Source: Trachythela sp. YZ-2020
Lineage: Eukaryota > Cnidaria > Anthozoa > Malacalcyonacea > Clavulariidae
Direction of reading: 5' to 3'
Length of the DNA: 64,000 nt
Assembly: GCA_016169945.1 (NCBI GenBank)
Contig: JADLSH010000395.1
Span: forward strand, 1,312,501 to 1,376,500
Position numbers and translations under genes: made by a program
Shown here: positions 12,655 through 25,785 of the stretch, in pieces
Numbering within the stretch: position 1 is the stretch's first letter
Layout of the letters: every line of letters begins with the position of its first letter
The notes under the pieces: model-generated
Told to the model about the DNA's origin: nothing
Seen by the model: the letters and a program-made list of their open reading frames with translations, nothing else
The model's database searches: none

Positions 12655-12912
12655 ATGTTCTTCAAACTTCTTTGCACAATTTTCCTATCCATTGAAATTT
12701 ACATGACAGTAGATCTCAACACAACAACTGCATCAGATATATCAACAGACAATCTTGCCACCGTAAATAAACATATTTTAGGAGGAAGTCTGCGCATTAT
12801 CAACGCACACTTAACGCACATCATTGCCCAAATATTTAAACATCCTGCTTTGCGATTTTCTCACTTAATGCATAATATGCGTTTCCTCCCTGACAAGCAC
12901 TGCTGCAGTTAA
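12655..12912 (+). CDS. Hypothetical small ORF with signal-like N terminus
   Basis: An 85-codon frame starts MFFKLLCTIFLSIEIYMTVD, a short hydrophobic stretch that could be a signal peptide, followed by a Thr/Ser-rich polar segment with possible N-glycosylation (NTT). A TATA-like TTTATATAG lies about 30 bases upstream. There is no recognised domain, and frames of this size arise by chance in AT-rich DNA. Confidence 0.15.
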   Translation: MFFKLLCTIFLSIEIYMTVDLNTTTASDISTDNLATVNKHILGGSLRIINAHLTHIIAQIFKHPALRFSHLMHNMRFLPDKHCCS

Positions 12913-15900
12913 ACAGGAAAGATTACCAAACTTTTTTAAATTCCGTGTCTCACCTCTTCAAACAACAACCAACTCTTTATCTTACATAATTAAACCTACT
13001 TCACATACTTAAAAGTTGTGAAGACTTGAAATCAGACGTGCTGGTAGACATGGAACTGATTCTCATGTGGTTAAATAAGCGACTAAAATAATACCCAATG
13101 TGTGGTAAAATTCACGATTGTATGGAATCATTTATTATAATCATTTATGAATTTCGTGATAGCGTGATCGATGTACATTAAACATATAAAAACAAGCTAA
13201 TATGTTATATATTATTCACAATATGTGTCCTTACCATGCAAGGTACGATGAAATTATAATCAGATGGTAAACACACAAAGTATAAAGAGACATTCTGAGT
13301 TTGGCGTTAATCTTCTTAACGTTTACTTATTCCAATGTAAACATTTCCTCCCGCGTTATCTATGTGTTATCTAGAAATATTTCTGTAAATTTTGCGTGAC
13401 AGTCGGGCGGCAGACATCGTCGCAAGGTGTTTCACGTTAAGGTAATTGGTAAGTAGTCGCAGAAACGATCGCTAATGAATTGACTAACACGAATGTTCGA
13501 TAATGTGTTTATATAACTAATAAACAACGCATTCAAAACATGATCAAACACAAAATAAATATTATGAAAAGCAAGGGGAGACACTGTGATACACAGATAC
13601 TGCCGTCTGTGTTTCGTAGGAATAGAATAATTTATAACGTAATCTATATGTCAATTCGGAACACGCACTCATTGTATAACTCAACCGCAAACATCGTCAA
13701 GAATTCCTCCAGATTTTTCCAAATCTTTCACCGTTAGCTACAGTCTTATAACTCTTTAAGGTAATCGTTTACTTAGCACTTAGTGTTCACGGTGAATTGC
13801 CGCATATAAACGTGGTAACTAAAAATTTGTATAGTCTATGAATTAGCAATGAATATTTGAGTATGAACTAGCTATAACTTGCAATCTCATTAACTCCCAT
13901 AAAAGAATAGAAAAACAATTACTTGCTATAAATACAATATGTATAACTTTACATAACAGCATGCGAGAGACACTGAGAGTGTACATATATAGGCATAACA
14001 TAGGGAGAATAATTTCCAACAATTATATATGTTCATTTCACAAGACAGTGAACATTAATTTTATATTATAGTGATCTACAAAAAACAATACTAAACTAAG
14101 TTTCAAATAAGCAAGGGTTATAAACTGCATGGTAAAAAAAAGTAACGCGAAGAATTATAACCCCATCAGACCAACCAGATGATAAACAATTAATATATTA
14201 CATATTTATAGGTAAAGATATGGAAGTACAAATTTAACCTTTCCAACTCGATTGAAGGAAATGTCTGTAAGCATGCAGGAAGGCATTTACGCCACATGTT
14301 TTCATTTCAATAAACTTTCTATTTCTCTTTCAACACCATATTTTAACTTTTATCTTAAACTTAGTATAGTCTGGCTATATGCAGTTCCTACTGTATTTGT
14401 AATTGAAAGAATATAATTGAAAAGACTGTTTCTAAGTGCAACAATTCTTGTACTGTCAGTTGTACTCTCTCGGCCTCAAATGCATGAAATATTTCCTTTT
14501 TTACGGACAGAAAGAGTAAAATACCTTTCAATTTTCAAGGCCGATCTAAGTCTAAATCTAAAAGACTGAAACAACTCTACCAGTCGATTGGAAAGTTCAA
14601 AACTTCACTGCAAAAAAATATCACTTCCAAGTTTCAATTCATTTAAGATTCAAATAAATCAAGTTAAAGTGTTTGTTGACTAGCTATAGCAATCGAATAT
14701 CGTTCTTCAGTTCCTTGCTCTTCCTTAACCATACGTTCCATTTCAAGCACACATATAGCTGAGATTAGAGAACCATCATACCACTACGCAACTAAGAGTA
14801 CGTGGTTTGGAGAACGCAATAATGTAATATAAAAGTATGCTATATGTAGCTCACGTTGAAATTTCCACTAACATAAGGCTGTGACTGCTATATGAAACTG
14901 ATTTCATAGAGTATGGTTTAGTTTATTGTGTTTACCACTCTGAGATGGACGGAAAGCCTTAACAGGTTTTGCAACCCAATTGACAAAGGTTCCGAGGGTT
15001 AGTTTATTAAAGTTAGAGCCTAAGGGTTAGTTTTTAGCGAGGGAGGAACTGACCGGAGTAAATCCGTGCCCTCGACCTGCTGTATAGTCGGCTTAACTCA
15101 GAGGTAAGGGGCACCTGTGCTCCATAAATAATGTGTATGTTTGATACCGGTACGTTCTCTGTCTCGTTCTCTATGACCATGGCAAAGGAAGTGCCGCTAT
15201 TTTATAAACGTTTGCTAACGTGTACTCAGTCACACTTGCATAAGAGAATCCGAGCTGTGCACCATTCAGAAAATATATGATAATTCAGTAACATACCTTA
15301 TGGGTTACTCCACTTTTACGGAACAGAAGGTTGACATCGGAAATAGGATAAAGTGAAAAACAAGCTTAATTTTAAGGCTTTGTTTCACGTAATGTACTAA
15401 TTTGGTCTTGGCTCTATGACGTACGCGCGTGTCTCTATAAGGCTTATAAACACCCAAAGGCGGGCATCTATTCAATTTCTAAACATATAACGGAAGTGCT
15501 TTATAATTAGTTTAGTTATCTCACCGGTAGCTTCAAACTGCCACAATATTTGGCTAATCAATGCATGGCGTAACAAATAATTTTTAATCCCAAAAAGTAG
15601 AAACATGACAGCATACTTGACTCTTCACAACTCGCGTGAAGAACGTGCGCACGTAGGAAAATCACCCGAGTTTGCCGAGTTCGACATGAGATTTAAGATG
15701 TAATTTAAACTTTAAGTAAGTTTTAATAAAACAGTAAACAGAACTTGTCAATAATGAAGTGATAATATTCAGACTATGTTTGAAAAGTCTGCAGTTGCAT
15801 TTTACCATCTGTTTCACTGTCTGACCAGCATGTCGCTGGATAAACTATCATAATATATGTCACCTTCTCTCAAAATACAAGTTTTACAGGTTATATTTCG

Positions 15901-16550
15901 GTAAGAAACCTTTGCAATGTTGCAATACTTTTCACGGAAATCCAACTCTTCCAAACCGACTTGCTCATCAGGTAAACGTTCGCACTAAGATGACTAGGAT
16001 GATGGAAACACTTTACATGTGTTAGAAATGTGAACACTTGCATGAGATCGAGGCTTGACGACCTTAAGCTGGATATTTCCCGCATTCTCTAAAATATATT
16101 CTGTTTTAAATACTTCCTCACTGCCACTTTCCATCTAAAGCCTCTATAAATTTTCGGTATTTCATCCTTTCTTGGCGCTTTCCTTTGATTTCTGCTGGAA
16201 GGATGCCAACTTCAAATTCTCAATTGCCATAAAAAGCGTGGTATGGTTAAACACCTGCTTTGCCTTTGAAGTGTAAGCCGATAATATGCAGGAAAGAAAA
16301 GTATATCTTCCATCCCTATATAGAATATTTTCAGAATACTTACTATGCGCGAATGAAGTGCTTAAATGGGATATTAGGATTGCGCTTTATCAACGAAATG
16401 CGGAAATAGCATATTAGCGTCACCAAATCGGATGAAAAATAGGTTATGTGAGAATTGGATGAAAAATTTGGCATGTATGGTCTAATAAGTGCAGTCACGG
16501 GTCATAATTTGTTTACGACTGGTGAACGGGGTCGAAGAGCGAACTATCTA
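12913..16550. other. Intergenic DNA
   Basis: No gene recognised. The stretch at about 14940-15130 (GAGGGTTAGTTTATTA and nearby GGGTTAGTTTTTAGCGAGGG, then GTCGGCTTAACTCAGAGGT) looks like an interspersed repeat, possibly tRNA-related, but its ends are not clear. Confidence 0.35.
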
Positions 16551-16745
16551 TTATTTTAATGAAATACTCTCCAGGGGTACGACTTCTTGGGGTCTTCTAA
16601 ACAGATGAAACAGCTTCGTGTGTATAAAAACACGCCAATCTTGCATACTTTCGCTGCATAAAATACCATTGAAACAATACACCACCACAAGCATAACCAC
16701 ACCAAGTCGAAGATAATAGTATAATACAGACATCATATAATTCAC
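16551..16745 (-). CDS. Hypothetical small secreted-type ORF
   Basis: A 64-codon frame with a strongly hydrophobic N terminus (YLRLGVVMLVVVYCFNGILC) that would serve as a signal peptide or anchor, then a basic tail with FHLFRRPQEVV. I find no splice donor that joins it to anything and recognise no family. It could be the whole of a small peptide gene or a chance frame. Confidence 0.2.
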   Translation of the reverse strand: MNYMMSVLYYYLRLGVVMLVVVYCFNGILCSESMQDWRVFIHTKLFHLFRRPQEVVPLESISLK

Positions 16746-18008
16746 ATTTAGCTCACAGCATTCTCAGTTCTAACACATGATTGCGAAATGGAAAATAAAT
16801 TGTCGTCAACTCAGTGTAACATGGACTATTGAACTTGGTCAACTATATCGAGTGTCGTGACAGCGCATTCTTGACGTTTTCCTTCTTTAGCCACTGTATA
16901 TAAATCGCTTGGTATAGGTTTGATTTAATATAGTTGGACTGCTTACTAGAGCGCGCAGCTGACTCGACTTGATAAGATCTAGACCGATATTTCGCTGCAG
17001 CCCAAAGCCAAAGGTAAATCTCGCACACACAAAATTGCGCCACAACTGCACAAGCAAAATAGGCAAAACATAAAGACATAGTTTCTGTTTTGTGCAAACC
17101 ATAGTTAATATATACCGAAACAGAGTATTCAGCAATTATTTTTGTAATTGAATGTTTTAACTCGTCCTCACAGTCTAGACAGTATTGTTCAGTTCAGCGA
17201 AAATGTTCAGAGTTTGATATCTTTCAATAAGTCAAGTTCGAAGCGCGCGCAAACTAATCTAAAACAGTAACAGAAAAAGTGTGTGGCAACTGAAGCAACG
17301 TTTGTAAAGCGACATCCTTCGAAGATTCACGATTCTCTATGGACCGGCAAATTGACAGTATACTTTTTCTTTCAAAGTGGTTTCATTTGACAGGAAAGCA
17401 AATAACGCACTTAAATATATCAGATATGCACAAGGATGCGCAAATAACAGAATTGTTTGAAGTATAACAAATATGACAATATAACTTCATAAAACATAAC
17501 AGTTTTTTATGAAAAAGGTAGGAATTTTAGGTTATGTCATTTATCACCCAGGAACTGGGTCACACATCGCATCCCTACTATAAATCACGCTCGCGAGCTA
17601 AAATGACAACGTCTTTAACATACTTTACTGTATGCTTTAACTAGGATGTATGTCTTTAAACTATAATAGGATCGTTCCATATGAGACACTTGAATGAAAA
17701 GCTAAGAAAACACATTAGATCGGATACACTAAACTTCTAAATGATACGAGACAATATAAGAAATATGTACCTTTGTCGTATAGTTTTACTTGCGATCACT
17801 TTCTCCAGACGGCGCTCTAGAAAGCGATGAAACAATGTCAATGTAGCTCGCAGTAGATTCCTTCTGTTGACTAAATTTGCAGGCTATTCAGGGTCAGGCT
17901 AGTACGATAGAAAGGAGGTCTCAGTGATGACAGCTTCTCAATCAACAGCTATGATGTGACAAGTCATAGACAAGTGTAGCGGATGAAATTTCATCCAAGA
18001 ATATAAGA
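16746..18008. other. Intergenic DNA
   Basis: Overlapping minus-strand frames at 16843-17135 have hydrophobic starts but no recognisable domain or conserved pattern. I leave them unannotated. Confidence 0.35.
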
Positions 18009-18089
18009 TTATATATGACGTGAACGAACAGTTGCTTTCATAATTTACAGACGTTTTTAAAACAACAGTTTTTTCTAAATCACTTCATA

Positions 18090-18395
18090 ATGAGAACCAA
18101 AGTCAAGCAGCGATTTGCTTTCTTTGTCGATAAAAATAAACTTGGGCAAAACAATTATATATTTAGAAATTCAAAACACGTGAGAAAGGTTGATACCGAG
18201 AGAATTTTGACAGAAGTTCATGAAAATTCTTACCAGATAAGAATTAATTATATACCCTCTGTTAGTGTTGGAAATTGCGAGATATTTATAGACGAAAGCT
18301 GTTTTGCTGATGAAATACACCGTCGCTTAATAGCTGTTTATCCTGTTATAATTCCGTCAATCCTTAATTTCATGCAGTGCAAAGAATCAGGTTGA
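18090..18395 (+). CDS. Possible intronless orphan gene, 101 residues
   Basis: A 101-codon frame from ATG to TGA has balanced amino-acid composition and no repeats: MRTKVKQRFAFFVDKNKLGQ at the start, then a region with VSVGNCEIFIDESCFADEIH and RRLIAVYPVIIPSILNF. The second half would suit an amphipathic alpha/beta fold. A TATA-like TTATATATGA lies about 75 bases upstream and an ATTAAA poly(A) signal (18433-18438) about 38 bases after the stop, a compact gene-like layout. I do not recognise the family. No transposon ends flank it. Confidence 0.35.
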   Translation: MRTKVKQRFAFFVDKNKLGQNNYIFRNSKHVRKVDTERILTEVHENSYQIRINYIPSVSVGNCEIFIDESCFADEIHRRLIAVYPVIIPSILNFMQCKESG

Positions 18396-18432
18396 GATGA
18401 TATTTATATAATGTACGATATTAAACCCTATC

Positions 18433-18438
18433 ATTAAA
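18433..18438 (+). terminator. ATTAAA poly(A) signal candidate
   Basis: It lies just downstream of the 18090-18395 frame. It has value only if that frame is a gene. Confidence 0.25.
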
Positions 18439-18439
18439 G

Positions 18440-20079
18440 TTTCAGTCAAACTTCAGTAACAGTCCTTTAGAATGTACTAGGCGTTACCATTGATATATTA
18501 TCATTACTAATAATGTTCTTGAATTGTACAGACCTTGATGTTGTTATCTTGTTGTTTTGTTATCAGTCAGCACGTTTTTGCAGCGGTTTTGACGCGTTCT
18601 TGCCTATTTGGCATTTCATTAAATGAGAAAATGATCATTTTACGCTTCATTCAACTTGGCGGGAGAGAAAATTGACCAATCCGATTGCGAGTTATTGACT
18701 AATTATTTAGATTATTGAAAGTTAAATAACTATATTATTATAGAAAGTGATATGGAATAGACGCTATGGTAATATAAGCTCGAATTTTTGTTTCCTATAT
18801 AATATTTCATACCAGTTATTTGATATTCAACATGTTAAATACAGTGTTGTGATGAACGGCGCTCGACCTTGTCATGACGTCACAAAGTTGAGACACAAAA
18901 TGGAGCTGGTAGTTGGGTCTACCACATTCTGGAAAGTTTAGATTTTGAAGATAAATGGAAGCAGGAAGATTTAAACTCGAAGTAATTCTGAAATAACAAG
19001 CACACGCGTAGTTTTCCTGTACTTAAGTACACGGACCAATATTATGTAAGTGTTAAAGCACTTACAGCATTATAGAGCCAATTATAAAGCTGAGGTTTGA
19101 AAGACGTAAGACTGATAAATTTTGATATGATTTTTTATGTAGGAGTTATACGTATATATATATATACAATCTAAATAAACATAAATTTACTGCACTAAGA
19201 GACAAGTACCACATGCACACAGTAATAGCATTATGGTTGGGCAAAATGATTGGGGATATCCATCAAGAGTCTATATATCTCTCTAAAACTAAGAATACTT
19301 TTCTCTTTACTATTATATTTAAATAGTGTTTTGTGACAAATACTAAAATAAAATTCCTAAATGAACTTGCACTTCTGCGTTTTCACTGTAATTATAACAT
19401 ATCAGTCCGTTTATGTATTTAACCCTTTACGTAAATGCATATTTCATGCAGTAGGCGTACAAACACTGATAATAATCTATATATACATAATTATGGTTCT
19501 TTATTGAGTGTCAATACAGACACTATTAAATTCATATTTTACTTTTAATCAACTCACCTTCCCTACGGATGTATACTATGTGTACGAGTAACCACGCTGG
19601 TTCTCATTAAGTATTAGGCCTACTTTTGTTTTCTGGTATTTTCTGTCAGTTCAGTTGCACGTGCGTGAGGTTGGTTTATATACCACGCCAAAGTAAGCTA
19701 GGGATAAGGAGGTTTTGAAAGATATTCAAAGAGGAACTATAAACAGGATTTGATCAATATTGCTTTTGGCAGCAGGCGTTGTTTTCAAAGCTAGAATATC
19801 ATAGCTGACTGCAGGGGCGGTAATGAAGGTGTGCCGACTGATACAGACTGAACATTGAGATAAAGTGATAACGATCTGATAAAATTAACACCAGCGCGTG
19901 AAGGTAAACAAAAATAGAATATTACGTACTACGTGCACTAGTCAGTCATAAGCTGATACAAAACGTATTATTTGGGTAATGAAAACACATTCACGTCCGT
20001 TGAAAGTGAAATAGGAAACATATTGATGATTGTGCGGAATCAGTGTTCTGTCACTTAGCTTTCAGAAGTTTTATCAGAT
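18440..20079. other. Intergenic DNA
   Basis: AT-rich. A short TA run at 19149-19165 is the only simple repeat. No gene or element recognised. Confidence 0.4.
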
Positions 20080-20690
20080 CCGCAAAAACAATATATGAAG
20101 TATAGATAGAAATACCCCACAGTGTGGCGATCCGAATAAATCGAAACGTTGATCTGTTATCTGTATGCATGCATGTTGGCTTTATACACAGGATAATTTT
20201 CGCGACAACGAACTTTGTCTTTGAAATGGCTGACGCATGTTATGTAAGAAAACGGCTATTGATGACAGATGATCATACAAAATCAAAGTAACAAAATATT
20301 TCTATATAATATCTGAAGCCGGGAATATTATTCAATGACAATGACCATTTTCACAGAGGCTTTATCAAATCCGCATTAACAATATCAAGTAAAGATGGAA
20401 TTACCCCCACAGTGTGCCAATCTGAACACTTTCACTTTAAAAACTGGTGTATAATTAAGTCTTCGTTCGCAACATAGACACGAAGGTATGTAATTATACA
20501 CACCTTGTATACAAAACTGCACACCTTTAAGTGTGCAAAATTAAACATTTTCTCAATATAGACGCCAAGGTATGTAATTATATATCATGCATATTTTTAT
20601 ACCGAAATTACATACCTTGGATGTGCAAAATCAAAGTAACAAAAGTAGTCAACTAGTCATATAAGATCTGAAGCCGGGAATATATGTTAA
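20080..20690 (+). repeat. Diverged tandem duplication, unit about 300-350 bp
   Basis: Matching blocks recur in the same order: TCAGATCCGC...CACAGTGTGGCGATC near 20080-20135 and TCAAATCCGC...CACAGTGTGCCAATC near 20365-20420; then AATCAAAGTAACAAAA with ATCTGAAGCCGGGAATAT at about 20281-20328 and again at 20630-20685. A smaller duplication, AGGTATGTAATTATA, occurs at about 20485 and 20570. Confidence 0.65.
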
Positions 20691-21457
20691 GGCACTTGTT
20701 ATTGTTAACTAACCATCTGTCTAACTTGATTTTTTTTTCAAAACATGAATATTTGGGTGTAAAGAACAGCCCACGCTTGAAAATTCAAAAAGGAAATCTA
20801 AAATTCCAAGTCTACTTTAGCCAGTTAATCCGTTATAGTGTGAAATATATAAATATATATATACTTAATTACTTATAGACTTGTAGTGTTATAATCCGGC
20901 AAGGCGGCAACGCCGCAGAAAACCTTCAATATAAGGGACGGACCATTTGATTAAAAAATAATATCGCGCAAGGACAAATGGTGAAACGGACATAAAAAAT
21001 ATCGAACAAGCTTTTAGAGTAGACTGGCTGAATGATTATTTAGTAACTGATCATCTGAACCATGCAGGCAATTTGTGGCAACGAGTATACGCGATTTTGA
21101 ATGCATATTATCTGGGGATCATTCGGATCAGAGTGGTCTCAGAATGCACGAAATACCGTTTGAGAAACCTCAGATTTTAAAATTTTTCCTGAGGGACCAT
21201 GCCCCCGAATCCCCCCAGAAATTTTCAGCCTTTACCCCGGAACGGATTAGTCGCACCAATGTTAAACACCCCGATACTGTGCTAGCCAATCGTATTTTGT
21301 TATAGCTCGAAGCACTTCAATATCATGTACAAATTTACATCTCATATACATACACTTTATATGTGCAGACGAGAAAAATATCGAGCTCAATGAAAATCTC
21401 CCCGGCCCCCCATCAAAAATTAAACGCTTATGACTCAGAGCTGTCAGTTTGTCATGT
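20691..21457. other. Intergenic DNA
   Basis: No gene recognised. The stretch 21150-21260 (CCATGCCCCCGAATCCCCCC) is a C-rich interspersed-repeat-like string with no clear ends. Confidence 0.35.
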
Positions 21458-21531
21458 CAACCTCGTACCCAGGGCTTCTGCGCTTGCGGCTACCACAAGC
21501 GCAGAAGGCCAGAAGCCCTCGGTACGAGGTT
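21458..21531. mobile_element. Tiny 74-bp MITE with 7-bp target duplication
   Basis: The ends are AACCTCGTACC and GGTACGAGGTT. The inner part GGCTTCTGCGCTTG pairs with CAAGCGCAGAAG, so almost the whole element is one hairpin. GTCATGT flanks both sides directly, as expected for a target-site duplication. It has no coding capacity. Confidence 0.8.
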
Positions 21532-23196
21532 GTCATGTATGCTTACAATGTTTGCTGAAACATAGTAGTACAAACTGTTTTTTTTGTGACTGAAAATACA
21601 AAATGAAAAGCAAAACCAGTTGCCACAGAAGTTCGGAGTACACACAAGCAATGGTGTACGATCCAAACTCTCTTTTCTATCATAAGCTATAAAATATATA
21701 TACTTATGCTATCGACATATCTTTAAAGGTGTTTTGCGGATTGAAAAATGTATCGAATATCAGTTTCTAGCGCACAATACTAAGTCATGTGGATGCAGTC
21801 GAAGGTACGTTGTTTCCTTCGGGACGACACTACACGACAGGCTCTTTGTACATTGTTGTTACAAACAATCCGAAACGATTTATTCTAAAGTTCGGGCAGC
21901 GAAACGTCGCAAAGGACGCATCAACAACCAATAGACATGTAGTTCCGTGAACAGACAAGGATAAATTGCATCAATCATTAACATTTCATTTGATTCGACT
22001 ATATCTAGTTATGCATATTTGTCGCTTCATCCTGAACAATATATTCTGAAACGTGCGTAAACAATCACTTCATAAAGTGAGTTCTAATGTGTCACTTGAT
22101 TACATCGTTCAAATGTCGTCGCTTGACACACGCTTCTTTTCTTTGGGGCTTAACTCGAATCGCGAAAGCTGCCCTATGTTCATCAAGTTAAACCCCCAGC
22201 GAAAAAGGGCGTATCGGGGGCTTAACTCCAAAGTGCAATTGTTTTAATTAAAAGCATTTATAGTTTTGTATGCGCGATTACAATGGTTTAATAAACAAAA
22301 CATGGATTAGTTTTACTTTAATTTAATTTACGATACCATAAATGATCTTCTGACGCATCATTGGCAAACGATGAGTAATTTGAAGTCTTGCAGTTGTACC
22401 TGCACAACGTAATGAATATGACTGAAGAAAGGTGCATGGACTAATGCTCCATTCATCAGATTATGTTATCTGTTTAAAACAACGCATCCTGGATTAAATT
22501 GAGTTACGTCTTTTCAAATTTTGACTGTGTATGATAGGTGATGATAGCAACATTGAATGAACGTGCCAAAAATATAAAAGTCAAAGAAAAGTTTGGCAAC
22601 TGTCAAATTATTGCAATTATTTTCCCAATTATCATGTTAGTCATTCGCTTTTGTCACGATTTTACGCAGTTGGTCCATTATATAACACTTTGATTCATGA
22701 GGCGAAGTTGAATAAAATAAAATAAAATAGAGAGAAGCGAATACTTAACACAGACCAAAACTAGTTGGATCGTAAACAGTTTTTAACCAATTATTATAAA
22801 CATAGTAACACGTCAAACTGTCAAAGAGTATTAGCTATTGGATGTACATCATCCTGGACTTCCTGAATGATGTGTCCTTGGGTACAACCCAAAGGTACAA
22901 CCTATCTATTTTTAACAATTCAAAATGTTTCGCAGACTAACCATGACACTGATAATCGAATATCGTTCTAAAATGTATACTATAGTTATGGGCGAAGAAA
23001 GCTGATGAAAGTCGAGTTAGATAGATGGCTAGTAAGTTTTCTACGTATACTGACTGTAAGTTTGACAGTCCTAAATGTGCGTTTCTATGGGTGATTAATT
23101 TCTGACAGCTAGAAGGTGTGATTACGGGTAATTTGCCTGTATGATTGCCAACCGTCCTCTCATATTAACTAAATCATATAAGAACACCCTTCGCTA
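21532..23196. other. Intergenic DNA
   Basis: At 22145-22235 the words GGGGCTTAACTC and GTTAAACCCCC recur in both orientations, marking a decayed inverted-repeat fragment of the same style as 24838-24968. No gene recognised. Confidence 0.35.
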
Positions 23197-23200
23197 TTAA

Positions 23201-23505
23201 GCTCCGTACAGACGAACAAGTTTTTCTTGACAAGTTCCTTGAAGAGTTTCTTTGTTCGTGTGTACGGCAAACAAGTTTTTTTCGATCAATTTTTCCTTGA
23301 CAAGTTTTACGAGCCCGCATATTAACGATACAAATGAATACTTCATGTATACCTATTATATAGTGCCTAAAGATGAGTGTGCATGGCATACTGCGCATTT
23401 CCTTGTCGGCCATATACAAGAACAATTTTCCTTGTTCAAAATCTGGTATGTCTAGCTTTTGAACAAGGCCCCTTGTCAAGGAAAACTTGCTCGTCTGTAC
23501 GGGGC
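23201..23505. mobile_element. MITE flanked by TTAA, TIR GCTCCGTACAGACGA
   Basis: The left end GCTCCGTACAGACGAACAAG and the inverted right end GCCCCGTACAGACGAGCAAG match over about 20 bases and continue with TTGACAAGG-type words. TTAA lies immediately outside on both sides (23197-23200 and 23506-23509), the target used by piggyBac-like and some other cut-and-paste elements. Length is 305 bp with no transposase. Confidence 0.75.
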
Positions 23506-23509
23506 TTAA

Positions 23510-25636
23510 ACTGTCATAATGATATTTTTGGTTAAATCTCCACCGACTTTGTCACCATGACGAATAACGTACAAGCCAGGAACTATATATACTAAATTAT
23601 ACAAGTTATATAATACTACAGTCCGCATATGCAGGAAGAAAGACGATGGTGGGCCTAATGAAACATTAAAACTTTAAATACTAGCAACTTATTATTAGTT
23701 TCACAATTTCTTAATCGATCCCTGGTTTGACACCTCACTTGATAAAAGGTACCTCGTACATGGAACTATGGAAGTCATGCATACAAGTCAATATAATTAC
23801 CAAGCACACTAATTTTCCCATTTGTGCTCTGACTCTGCAGTCCAACTAAATAACTATGCAAGTCCCATATATAAATGACATGCAAAATGTCCTCAAATTT
23901 TATAGAATTAGGTTGGAATTGGGGGACCAATTGAGGTTTGGGTAAGGTTAAGTTTTAAGAATAGCTTAAAGGGTAAGAATTCCAATTGTCCATGACCACA
24001 TTAAGATGCTTATAATCTCTGATAAGTTGATAACATAAAAAATTAATGGATGACATGCAACAATCATTTATATCATGCATGCACTAATTACAGATATTAC
24101 ACTTTTTGGCACATACTGTATTGATCTAATGTAATACACTTGCGCTATTAGGGTACATAGGAAAGATTGTTTGTTAATTCCTCCTTGATCAACCCTCGGT
24201 ATTAATATACTACAAGTGTTTATCTAAATGTGCACTGAGATAAAGTATATAAGTCTGCCAAAATCTTAACAAAGTTGTTTTAAAACATTTTATAATCCAT
24301 GTAAATATTTATAACATTCGAGATAAGTATAGTGTTAACGATATACTTCTAATTATCAAAATATTTTAAGGTTAATTAAATCCAAGATAAAATAATTTAT
24401 TTGAATTCTTTGGTCGATACTTTTTGTTAAGTGTCGAAGGATTCACGTTTTTTCTGGATTTAATTTACCTTAATCTTTTGGCTATTTCAACAATTTTAAT
24501 GACTTATGTCGAGAAAATAAATTATTTCAACTTGTAACACAAGTGGATTTTCAAGCGGCTTTCCTCGATGGGGGCTGGGAAGGAGTAATTAAATAAACAA
24601 CTTTAATCTGCTAAACTGCATGAATTAGTAAGTTTTAGATGTACAATGTAAAAAATGAGGTTTTATCATGTGATTCAATGCTTACACGACCCCACAGGCT
24701 TTATGCTTTAATTACTATCGTGTCGTTATATTTTTATCAAGGATCATGATTAAATGCACAAGCTGAAATATTTTCCGGCGCCATCAATTGTTTAACTCTT
24801 TGGCACCTGTATTCGTCATAATGCACTAGTCAATTGAACCCCCCCCACTCCCGGGCATATGCGGGGTTTTAACGGGACTTTGCGGGATTTTAACAAACGT
24901 TGCCATCATGCTACCCGGGGTTTTAACACTGACACAAAGGCCGGGATAAAATGCCGGGGATTTAACTCTCGTAGAGCCTTCGATTTAATAAACTGAGACG
25001 ACTTTCTTCTTTGACAGCTCCCTGTAACAGCACGTTTTTATATCTAAATCTAAAAGCATGAATGGATGTGGAAATGACAAAAATACAATGCTAAACTTCT
25101 GACATGCAATATTAAATATTTATTAATATGAAGTTATATAATAGTATATTATTCGATAAGTAAAAATTGCGGCAAAAATGTGATCACGGCATGATACATG
25201 GTAGAGGCGATAGTATCATTTTAACGATGTATATATACAAAAGAATACTGCAGACATCATACAAAGCCCTGTAAAAGAAATAGGGAACCCCGTAGACTCA
25301 CAGCTGGCCGTTCTAATTATAACTATTAAGATGATGATGGAGTTTGATATTCTAATTTTAGCACAATATAGAATTGAAAATAGATAATGTAAAATATCAA
25401 CGTAAAATATCAAATAAAAAGTCTATGGAGTATGGGAAATATATCACGTGATAACTAACCGTTATGGATGGCATATGAACAAAGGTCAAAGTATAATTAG
25501 AGTAACAAGAGTTCATGCGTATTCGAAATTATATAATTATAAGTGTTCAGATAACTATATAAGTAACTCTACTTCTACATGTCATTATACACATTTATAA
25601 CATCGAAATGATCGAATACTTTGATATATTATGACA
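23510..25636. other. Intergenic DNA with repeat fragments
   Basis: 24358-24482 has 25-30 base inverted ends (TTAAGGTTAATTAAATCCA against TGGATTTAATTTACCTTAA), a probable MITE of about 125 bp. 24838-24968 contains repeated GGGGTTTTAAC/GGGATTTTAAC words in a CCCGGG-rich context. No gene recognised. Confidence 0.45.
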
Positions 25637-25785
25637 GGGGCCGGTTGTATAAAAAAGTAGGTAAAGTTAACTATAGTTAGTGCGAAAGTAAACCAATCAG
25701 AATCGCGAATTTTACAGTTAACTATACTATTTAACTACAAAACGGGTAGTTAAAATGTAGTTAAGACTTTTATACAACCGGCCCC
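25637..25785. mobile_element. MITE copy 1, TIR GGGGCCGGTTGTATAAAA
   Basis: 149 bp with long inverted ends. It has the internal landmarks GTTAACTATAGTTAGTGCGA, ACCAATCAGAATCGC and AACTACAAAACGG. A second copy lies at 57201-57340. Non-coding. Confidence 0.85.

Noticed and set aside
16843..17135. Two overlapping hydrophobic minus-strand frames
   Set aside because: No recognisable domain, no supporting splice or promoter signal, and they overlap in different frames.
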